Positions 35,507 to 41,807 of a stretch of DNA of 41,807 nt are shown here, piece after piece. A program made the position numbers and the translations under genes. The notes under the pieces were generated by a model. The model saw nothing but the letters and a program-made list of their open reading frames with translations, did not search any database and had not been told where the DNA came from. Source of the stretch: Promethearchaeota archaeon (GTDB lineage Archaea; Asgardarchaeota; Lokiarchaeia; Sigynarchaeales; SOKP01); contig JAGXNR010000019.1 in the NCBI GenBank assembly GCA_019894875.1, forward strand, positions 1 to 41,807, written 5' to 3'. Every line of letters starts with the position of its first letter. Positions within the stretch are counted from its first letter, which is position 1.

Positions 35507-36466
35507 ATGTTAGGTGAATTGATCTCAATATTAGCAGTGTTAACGTTTGTTGGATCCAATGTTATCTTTCGGCAAACAGAACATGAAGTTACTCCTGCTT
35601 TTATCAACTTTTTTCGTACAAGTATTGGTACAATAACTTTCCTTCTTATTATCGTGCTTATAAACCAGTATAATCTTATTCTTGTTATTCCGTGGCAGTT
35701 GTGGCTTCTGTTAATCTCGAGTTTTATCTTTGGTCAAGTTATTGGAGATACTGCTTATTTTACTGCACAGAAAGAATTAGGAACTACTATGGCACTGGCG
35801 GTATCGATGACATTTCCTCTTTTTACATTCATATTATCTCTCATTTTCCTTGATCGGGGATTTACCCTTAACTTGATCATAGCATTAATCTTAATAGGAT
35901 TTGGAATCACTATTATCGGGAAGTCTAAAATAAACTCAGAAAATTCAATTATTTCCTCAGAAAGAAATATGAGAGGTGATGTAATTTCTAGAAGAGATAT
36001 TACCAAAGCAATAGGCTTTTGCATTATCGCATCTTTAGGGTGGGCTATAGGCGCAGTTATAGTTGAATATGCAACATCTCAGATAGATCAAATTATCCAC
36101 ATGGGGGGATTGAGCTCTCTTATTGGGAATGTAATTCGGTTTCCTTTCGCAACATTGATCTTAGGATCGATGGTACTACGAGAAAATCATATAAAAAAGA
36201 ATAGTGATCATTTGAATGATAATAAGAAAAGTCATCGCACATGGGTCCTATTAATAGTTGCTTCAATTATAGGCACCTCACTAGGAGCCTATCTTTATAC
36301 TGAAGCGGTACATTTAGCAGGAGCAAATACCATGGCATTGGTTGCAAGTGCTAGTCCACTTTTTTCGCTTCCTTTGACTTATCTCGTAAATAAGGAAAAG
36401 ATTTCAAAATACGGGTTTATTGGGGTAATTTTGACTATATTAGGAGTGATACTGATCCTTATTTAG
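35507..36466 (+). CDS. EamA/DMT-family transporter
   Basis: A 319-residue integral membrane protein of two EamA repeats with about ten spans. The first repeat begins ELISILAVLTFVGSNVIFR and the second after about residue 165 (GFCIIASLGWAIGAVIVEY). A charged loop at about 140-165 separates them. The ends of each repeat (IIGKSK and GVILILI) are family-like. Drug/metabolite transporters export small metabolites; the substrate cannot be told. It may share a transcript with the preceding gene, 77 bases upstream. Confidence 0.85.
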   Translation: MLGELISILAVLTFVGSNVIFRQTEHEVTPAFINFFRTSIGTITFLLIIVLINQYNLILVIPWQLWLLLISSFIFGQVIGDTAYFTAQKELGTTMALAVSMTFPLFTFILSLIFLDRGFTLNLIIALILIGFGITIIGKSKINSENSIISSERNMRGDVISRRDITKAIGFCIIASLGWAIGAVIVEYATSQIDQIIHMGGLSSLIGNVIRFPFATLILGSMVLRENHIKKNSDHLNDNKKSHRTWVLLIVASIIGTSLGAYLYTEAVHLAGANTMALVASASPLFSLPLTYLVNKEKISKYGFIGVILTILGVILILI

Positions 36467-36507
36467 ATCTGTTTAAATTTAATTTTTAAAAAATTGATTA
36501 CGGTGTT

Positions 36508-37116
36508 TTATTCGATCTTATCGTAATCTAATTTATTTTTATCTAATATTTTAATAACGAGTTCTTTAAAAACTTCTTTTATATTACAATTCTCTTTAGA
36601 AGAAGTTCTGAAAAAATCTACTTCTGCATGACGACTCATGAATCTGTCAATAACTAAATCGTCTACTCTTGCTTTTTCATCAATTTTATTCACAAGATCG
36701 TTTTGCGCACCTATAAACATTCTTGGTGTGTTTCCATGATTATATTCACCTAACCTCTCATACCACCAGTCTAATCGGAGTAAAGTTTGCAGATCTATTA
36801 CATTAAATACCATGAATATTCCATTGGCACCATTAATATAGTATGGAAATAGTTTTTTGAATTGCTCGCGCCCACCAAAATCCCAAATACTTATCCTAAC
36901 AAAAGTACCTTCCCCATTAACAACAATAGGGAGTTCATATGTATAAAACTCAATCCCTAATGTTTCTTTTGTATTAACATCAAAAGTGTCAAAACATAAG
37001 CGCTTGGCAATACAAGTCTTCCCAACTCTTTCTTGCCCTAATAAAACTACCTTAAAAATGTAGATAGGTTTATTATCCCTATTAAATTCAGTTGAGGAAT
37101 TAAATTGTTCTGTCAT
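36508..37116 (-). CDS. Ras/Rab-like small GTPase with altered G3 and G4 motifs
   Basis: A 202-residue GTPase. G1 is GQERVGKT at 27-34, G2 Thr about 52, G3 WDFGGREQF with Arg83 where Ras-type enzymes have catalytic Gln, G4 AQND at 137-140 in place of NKxD, and G5 TSSKEN at 171-176. The fold matches Ras/Rab-like GTPases of Asgard archaea, but the loss of the Gln predicts slow hydrolysis, and the G4 change could loosen guanine selectivity. There is no C-terminal Cys for prenylation. It is convergent with the EamA gene. Confidence 0.87.
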   Translation of the reverse strand: MTEQFNSSTEFNRDNKPIYIFKVVLLGQERVGKTCIAKRLCFDTFDVNTKETLGIEFYTYELPIVVNGEGTFVRISIWDFGGREQFKKLFPYYINGANGIFMVFNVIDLQTLLRLDWWYERLGEYNHGNTPRMFIGAQNDLVNKIDEKARVDDLVIDRFMSRHAEVDFFRTSSKENCNIKEVFKELVIKILDKNKLDYDKIE

Positions 37117-37316
37117 AAATATATGTAACTTCTGTGTAATTGAACAAAAAATTTTATCTTACTTAATAGAAAATACAAATTGAGATTTATAAATTTTGAA
37201 CATTATTTTTATAATTTTAAAAAGATAACAAAATTATGAATAAAAGAGAATTCTTCCCAGATTATCATCCTAAAACGTGCAGGGATTCCTTCTCCAAAAA
37301 ATTGCGAGATCCAGAT

Positions 37317-37667
37317 TTATTTTAGATATATTTTTCCGCTATGATGAATTTCCGCATGAACCGGTTGTGTATATTGCCCGGCACCATCATTTATAATTTC
37401 CACTTCATGTGACAATATGGTTTCTGTAGAGAATCCACAAATATGAGAGTGTCCATATATAAAATGGCTGATCAAAGAAAAATCGCATTCAACTTCTTCA
37501 AAAAACTCTTTTATGCCATTAATATAATAGCTAGACTCCTTAGCATCTTCCCATTTCTTCATGATCCTCATATTCATTTTAATTAAATTGAATTCAAGAC
37601 TACTTAGATCTGAAAAAATAGCATTGATTTCTGCAGAGGTTAACTGTTTTAATCTCATTAAATCCAA
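37317..37667 (-). pseudogene. Truncated metallophosphoesterase copy
   Basis: The 116-residue product aligns with the last third of the 37777-38868 protein: SLEFNLIKMNMRIMKKW against ILEFNFIKSSMRVMKRW, FIYGHSH against VIYGHFH, and VEIINDG in both. It has only the last metal motif (GHSH) and lacks the DxH, GD and GNHE motifs, so it cannot be an active enzyme. It lies head to head with the full-length gene, so the duplication is inverted. Whether the stub is still expressed is unknown. Confidence 0.75.
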
Positions 37668-37776
37668 TTTAATTTACCCGATACAAATTTAATCTTTAGG
37701 CAATTTCCTTATTAATACTGTTACATATTAATTTAATAAAATCAATATAAATAATGTGGAACCGGAGCGGTAGAAA

Positions 37777-38868
37777 ATGAGTGAAAATAAACCAATAATT
37801 TTAATAGTTTCAGATGTACATTTAGGTTCATTAGATTGTGAAAAAGACTTATTTATTCAATTTTTAAAGCGTATTATTAATGGAGAATTAGGAAATGAAC
37901 TACAAGCGTTCATAATATTAGGAGATTTCATTGATTTATGTATGGATATTCCTCGGACTCTTTTGAGAAGGAAAAAAATTCAAGAAATTTTTACACTTTT
38001 ACTTGAAATTAAAAAGAAAATGAATCTTGTATTTTTATTAGGAAATCATGAAATTCCTGTTACTGGGGACTTTGATGAGAAATTTGAACGTCGAAAAAAG
38101 AAATTTTTAAACAAATTCAAAAATAGCAATTTCAAGGAATTATTTAATAACGAGTTGTATTATCAGTATGCATTATTGAAAAAAAGTGATACAGATGATA
38201 TATTATTCTTATACGATTCCCGAGAGCAAATTGAAAATAATCCTGTGAAAGAAGTAAAAATTAACAACCTTAATTTAGATACCGATTATAGGTGTTTTAT
38301 GGCACATGGTTATCAATTTGAGCCTGATATATATCGGTTTATTGTAGGACAATTTTGGAAATCATTAATCTCGAGTAATAATTTTGAAGTAAAAGAAACT
38401 CATGATTACTTCTGGAATCACATTATAAAGAATGGAAGAAAAATTAAGCCTGTTAGATTTGAAGACATGAAAGAAGAATTAGCTAAGTTAAAAAGGAAGT
38501 CAATTGAATCAGTGGATATGGCTTTTTCAGGATTAAATATTTTAGAATTTAACTTTATTAAATCCAGTATGCGTGTCATGAAAAGGTGGTACCGAGCTGC
38601 CAGTAAACCAGATTATTTTTTAGATGAAATTAAAGAGTTCTTAGAGGATGATGACTATGATTTTTCAAAAATAAATCACGTCATTTATGGTCATTTTCAT
38701 TATAAGAGCAAATCCATTGCAACTATCAACCAACAGCAAGTAGAAATAATAAATGATGGTTCATGGCAACACATGCAACCTTCTTATGTAGAAATTTGTG
38801 ATAAAGGGAAAATGCATTTAAGAACTATAGAAAATAACATTCCTCCCTTAGAGAATAATGAAAGATAA
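37777..38868 (+). CDS. Calcineurin-like metallophosphoesterase
   Basis: A 363-residue hydrolase with a dinuclear metal site: DVHLGS (D13, H15), LGDFID (D50), LGNHE (N90, H91), MAHGY at about 172, and YGHFH near residue 308. These are all the motifs of the LpxH/calcineurin-like phosphoesterase family. The long insertion between GNHE and the late His motifs (about 95-300) is Lys-rich and helical. Substrate is unknown: archaeal members cut nucleotides, phosphodiesters or pyrophosphates. An AUG-overlapping methyltransferase gene follows. Confidence 0.85.
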   Translation: MSENKPIILIVSDVHLGSLDCEKDLFIQFLKRIINGELGNELQAFIILGDFIDLCMDIPRTLLRRKKIQEIFTLLLEIKKKMNLVFLLGNHEIPVTGDFDEKFERRKKKFLNKFKNSNFKELFNNELYYQYALLKKSDTDDILFLYDSREQIENNPVKEVKINNLNLDTDYRCFMAHGYQFEPDIYRFIVGQFWKSLISSNNFEVKETHDYFWNHIIKNGRKIKPVRFEDMKEELAKLKRKSIESVDMAFSGLNILEFNFIKSSMRVMKRWYRAASKPDYFLDEIKEFLEDDDYDFSKINHVIYGHFHYKSKSIATINQQQVEIINDGSWQHMQPSYVEICDKGKMHLRTIENNIPPLENNER

Positions 38869-39622
38869 TGAATTATTTGATTTTCTTGTTTCTGAAGCTA
38901 AACATCCTTTCTCAGGTTGGGATTTTTCGTATATAAATAGTAGATATATGGAATTTCCTTTAACATGGAGTTATTCTAGCAAAGTTTTGCCATATATAAG
39001 GACATCAGAGTCACTCTTAGATATGGGAACTGGAGGAGGGGAGTTTTTAGCTACACTAGCTCCATTACCGAAACATACTTGTGCAACTGAAGGATATGAA
39101 CCAAATTTTTAAATTGCAAAAGATAAATTAGAACTTTTAGGTGTTAAAGTATTCTACTTAAAGGATGAAAACAAACTTCCATTCAAGAATGAAGAGTTTA
39201 AACTAATTATTAATCGCCATGAATATTATAACCCAAATGAAGTTAATAGAATTCTTCAACATGATGGAATCTTTATTACTCAACAAGTAGGAAATAATAA
39301 TAACTCAAATCTCAGATTACTTTTAACTATAAATCAGGATTCAGAAAATGAAGTGAAATGGAATTTAGAATATGCAACAAATGAATTAGAAGCAGCGGGT
39401 TTTGAGATACTAGAAGGTATTGAAGATAGTACACTAACGCGAATATTTGATGTTGGGGCTTTAGTATACTATCTGAAAGCCATCCCTTTTGATTTTACGG
39501 TAAAGAAATACTTCAATAAATTAGTGGAAATCAACGAATGCATTAATGACAACGGATATTTAGATTTAGAGATGAACAATCATCGATTCCTTCTAATGGT
39601 GAAAAAGTCAAAAAGAAATTAG
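38858..39622 (+). pseudogene. Class I methyltransferase interrupted by in-frame TAA
   Basis: One frame from ATG (38858, inside the end of the phosphoesterase gene) to TAG (39620) is broken only by TAA at 39110-39112, codon 85. Before the stop comes SLLDMGTGGGEFLATL and CATEGYEPNF; after it IAKDKLELLGVKVF, then LPFKNEEFKLIINRHE and a C-terminal part. Together they make one SAM-dependent methyltransferase of about 254 codons. A second reading could start at an internal GTG near 39353. A sense codon changed to TAA is the simplest cause; stop readthrough or a sequencing error are other options. Confidence 0.78.
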
Positions 39623-39623
39623 A

Positions 39624-39719
39624 ATGAATCAAATATTATTTATGATATCACGAGCTTGTGAAGGAAAGGTAAATTCAGAGTCTGATTTCGAAGGAATATT
39701 AGGGGAAGCAAACTATTAA
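39624..39719 (+). CDS. Possible 31-residue ORF
   Basis: ATG one base after the TAG of the interrupted methyltransferase, to TAA at 39717. The product reads MNQILFMISRACEGKVNSES and ends ILGEANY. No family recognised; it might be a degraded gene or chance. Confidence 0.2.
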   Translation: MNQILFMISRACEGKVNSESDFEGILGEANY

Positions 39720-39819
39720 ATATAATGGGGAATTCATCAGAAGAAAAATTTAATAAATTGTGTCATTTCTATTGTTAATTAAAGGGTAAATATTACAATC
39801 CATAAAGAATCGAAATTAT

Positions 39820-40512
39820 ATGCATATTCCATCTAATGAATTAGAGAGGAAACAAAAGCGAACACGATTATTGTTAATGTTATTAGTTTTAGGATTTGTC
39901 TCATGCTTTATCATAATAATCATACTAACAGCTTATTACCGAGATTTAATAAAAGGGTATTACTCGGGTCCTTTAGGGCCAGACAATTTTCCAAGCTCTT
40001 TAGTTCCAATTTATCAAGAGTTAGCCTTAATTGAAATTTTCTGGTTGATAATTTTATTACTTTCTTTCATCTTTATGAATACTATAATTTGGTATTCCAT
40101 ATCTTATTCCTTAATTAAAAAAATAGTAATAACCCAAAATTTCAATGAGAAATTCGCTGATGATGAAATAATATGCTATAAGTGTCTATCTCATATACCG
40201 AGTAAATCTGTTACAAAAAATAGTTCAAGATTAACACCCATTAAAATATTTAATATAAAGGGATATTTTTGTGAAAAATGCTATAGGCATTACTTTATGA
40301 TCTCTCTCGGAACAGTCATATTAGTTCCGATAATTTACTACTTTCTGTATATGCCTTTATCAGCTTTTATTATATATTTAATGAATTTATCATATATCCC
40401 TACAATAAACTACTTAATCGAAACAGGTCTTCCAGTTTTTGGTTTATCTTTTTTCGTAATTGTTATTTACGCTATATATGGCAGTAGAAAGATTTCTAAA
40501 ATATATTATTAA
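39820..40512 (+). CDS. Membrane protein with zinc-binding loop
   Basis: A 230-residue protein with about four hydrophobic segments (roughly 18-42, 68-95, 158-185 and 200-222). Between the second and third spans lies a loop with CYKC and, after about 35 residues, CEKC, a likely zinc-binding hairpin. No known family recognised. Found next to the sequon-rich protein gene 62 bases downstream, which may be cotranscribed. Confidence 0.65.
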   Translation: MHIPSNELERKQKRTRLLLMLLVLGFVSCFIIIIILTAYYRDLIKGYYSGPLGPDNFPSSLVPIYQELALIEIFWLIILLLSFIFMNTIIWYSISYSLIKKIVITQNFNEKFADDEIICYKCLSHIPSKSVTKNSSRLTPIKIFNIKGYFCEKCYRHYFMISLGTVILVPIIYYFLYMPLSAFIIYLMNLSYIPTINYLIETGLPVFGLSFFVIVIYAIYGSRKISKIYY

Positions 40513-40574
40513 ATACTAAAAATTAATTGTTTACTAAGAGAACAAATAATAAGTAAAAGAAAGTAAATAGGATA

Positions 40575-41228
40575 ATGAAAACCAGATTATTTTTAATCAG
40601 TCTTCTTGTATTGGGGCTTGCTTTGTTTCCTGTAATTTTAAATTTAACTGTAATTAAATCAAGAATCTATTACCTTATAGATTACGATGTACTAGGTTCA
40701 AATAGAGAGGAAATCATAACTAAAGTCGAAACATTAAATTATACATTATATTTAAATGATTATATCGAACGAGATGATGAATTTCAAAGTTTTATTGATG
40801 CGGATTTTGTACGATATCTGAAGGGTCGAATAGAGAATGATACGAAATTCCACTGGGAAATGTTTTATGCACATTATCTAAGATATTTTTTTATTGCAGA
40901 GAATCATTCTGAATTGTATTTAACATATAATAACGATACGATATTTAGTGTAAAGGATCAAAATAATTACTCACTATTTTTGTTAGAAAATTATTATTGG
41001 AATGATTTTGCTTGGTATCTGAATTTCACGGAATTACCCTATGTTTACGGTAATATGTTTACAATCTTATTGAGCAATGTTATTTTTATTGAAATACATT
41101 TAGATTATGGTTATCATTGTGGTAGCTTGTGTGCATTAAATTACTCTATTGAACAATATATTGTGTTAAGTATTAACTTAGATGTTCTTATGATTTTTAT
41201 TCCGCGGAGTTATGTGTCAGTTGCGTAA
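40575..41228 (+). CDS. Secreted or anchored protein with many N-glycosylation sites
   Basis: A 217-residue protein beginning with a signal/anchor (KTRLFLISLLVLGLALFPVI). The rest has eight N-x-S/T sequons (NLT, NYT, NDT, NHS, NDT, NYS, NFT, NYS) and many Tyr, with two Cys at the end (HCGSLC). A second hydrophobic stretch is near residues 160-172. No family recognised. Such dense sequons suit a surface protein modified by the oligosaccharyltransferase at the other end of the window. Confidence 0.6.
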   Translation: MKTRLFLISLLVLGLALFPVILNLTVIKSRIYYLIDYDVLGSNREEIITKVETLNYTLYLNDYIERDDEFQSFIDADFVRYLKGRIENDTKFHWEMFYAHYLRYFFIAENHSELYLTYNNDTIFSVKDQNNYSLFLLENYYWNDFAWYLNFTELPYVYGNMFTILLSNVIFIEIHLDYGYHCGSLCALNYSIEQYIVLSINLDVLMIFIPRSYVSVA

Positions 41229-41286
41229 GATATTTATTGAGCACTTTTCTGGAGAATTATTTTCTTCCACCTTCGTAGTGCCTCCT

Positions 41287-41409
41287 TCAAATAGAAATAG
41301 ATAAAGTCTTACTATGAATACTTTCCTCATTGTACTTGGTAGATAAGCCAACCCAAATAGAAGATAATATTAGACCTATAATCAGTAAAGAAAATGCTAT
41401 TTTTCTCAT
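41287..41409 (-). CDS. Possible 40-residue membrane/signal peptide protein
   Basis: ATG at 41409 to TGA. It begins MRKIAFSLLIIGLILSSIWVG, a clear signal or single span, and ends after KTLSISI. Just downstream on the same strand is AGGAGG followed by a GTG-led ORF of 17 codons in another frame, so it may be the head of a broken secreted protein gene. Confidence 0.3.
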   Translation of the reverse strand: MRKIAFSLLIIGLILSSIWVGLSTKYNEESIHSKTLSISI

Positions 41410-41432
41410 TCAGATTTCATTTTTAGATAGTA

Positions 41433-41639
41433 TTATTCTCTAACTATTAAATATATAATACAACCGATACACCCAGATAATAATACGATTAATAACCATA
41501 CAGCGGCATTCATATCCCTTTTCTTGGCGTCTTTATATACCCATACCGCCAATCCTATAGCAATAACCCAAAAGATGATTAAAGTTATAATTATCCCTAT
41601 CATTATGGGTGTTACCATTACAGTTGATTGAAAAATCAT
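41433..41639 (-). CDS. Small two-span protein, phospholipase-D-nuclease N-terminal-like
   Basis: A 68-residue protein with two hydrophobic helices around VYKDAKKRDMNAAVWLLIVLL, and ending GCIGCIIYLIVRE. The YKDAKKR.MNA..W motif between the spans resembles the PLDc_N (phospholipase D nuclease N-terminal) small membrane domain found across archaea and bacteria, which lacks catalytic residues. Function unknown; it may be a membrane anchor partner. Confidence 0.7.
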   Translation of the reverse strand: MIFQSTVMVTPIMIGIIITLIIFWVIAIGLAVWVYKDAKKRDMNAAVWLLIVLLSGCIGCIIYLIVRE

Positions 41640-41683
41640 TATAATTTCCTCATTTAATATTCAATAAATATTATTCCTCTCAT

Positions 41684-41807
41684 TTAGATTTTTTTTTCTA
41701 TAACTTTTTTGCGATATTTCGATATAATTAAAGAAGTAATCCCAACTGATAGAATTATAACTATAATTATTGTTAAAGTAACAGAAAGATTACTCAAAGA
41801 TGATAAT
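41684..41807 (-). CDS. C-terminal end of a membrane protein, partial
   Basis: The last 40 codons of a gene that begins right of the window. The frame reads SNLSVTLTIIIVIILSVGIT, then a basic tail (SKYRKKVIEKKI) and TAA at 41684-41686: one span followed by a positive cytosolic end, as in surface proteins with a C-terminal anchor. The beginning is not in the window. Confidence 0.5.
   Translation of the reverse strand, partial: LSSLSNLSVTLTIIIVIILSVGITSLIISKYRKKVIEKKI

Noticed and set aside
37236..37325. 29-codon ORF on + strand before the phosphoesterase fragment
   Set aside because: Overlaps the end of the inverted fragment, no Shine-Dalgarno site, no recognisable family; too weak to list as a gene.

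Overview
The window is an AT-rich archaeal chromosome segment, roughly two-thirds A+T by eye. Its information-processing genes are of archaeal/eukaryotic type: split RNA polymerase A'/A'', TFS, aEF1A, aIF2-alpha, Nop10, exosome Csl4, PCNA, PriS/PriL, GINS, RFC, eL42, eS27, eL30, uS7 and uS12. Two small GTPases (one Arf-like with an NKQD motif, one Ras/Rab-like), the eocyte-type insert in aEF1A and an STT3 with motifs close to the eukaryotic ones point to an Asgard archaeon, possibly Lokiarchaeia-like. That placement is inference; there is no rRNA in the window to settle it. No tRNA, rRNA, CRISPR array or IS element was recognised.

Layout. 1-3737 (-) is a very large STT3/AglB oligosaccharyltransferase that runs off the left edge. 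3.9-7.8 kb holds TruA, RFC small subunit, enolase and a METTL5-type RNA methyltransferase. 7.9-10.5 kb (+) is an RNA/transcription cluster: Csl4, a small alpha/beta protein, RpoL with an acidic N-terminal extension, an RNase III-like protein and a DUF99 protein. 10.5-13.6 kb (-) has the Arf-like GTPase, a zinc ribbon protein, aEF1A and a membrane zinc ribbon protein. A 31-residue Lys/Ala/Pro peptide lies at 13.8 kb. 14.5-15.5 kb (+) is aIF2-alpha and Nop10. 15.5-19.7 kb (-) is a replication operon, PCNA-PriL-PriS-GINS. 19.9-21.2 kb (+) has an OB-fold protein, TFS with an apparent ATA start, and a frameshifted acetyltransferase. 21.2-22.8 kb has eS27, eL42 and PyrB. 22.8-26.3 kb has an HTH/ATP-cone/NrdD-like protein, a broken double zinc ribbon gene and an RsmC-like methyltransferase. 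26.4-32.9 kb (-) is the classical archaeal string rpoA1-rpoA2-rpl30e-nusA-rps12-rps7.

From 33 kb to the right end the content becomes accessory: membrane/zinc ribbon proteins, an ADP-forming acyl-CoA synthetase alpha-type protein without its ATP-grasp part, an EamA transporter, a Ras-like GTPase with altered G3/G4 motifs, a metallophosphoesterase with a truncated inverted copy beside it, a methyltransferase interrupted by an in-frame TAA, and sequon-rich or membrane proteins of unknown role.

The most notable points are: (i) the HTH/ATP-cone/NrdD-like protein, probably a nucleotide-sensing regulator built on a degenerate reductase, with a 12-bp direct repeat at its own promoter; (ii) repeat-built Lys-rich tails on RpoA1 and aEF1A plus a free Lys/Ala/Pro micro-protein; (iii) a 60-bp duplicated piece of csl4; (iv) TFS apparently starting at ATA; (v) several genes broken by a single event.
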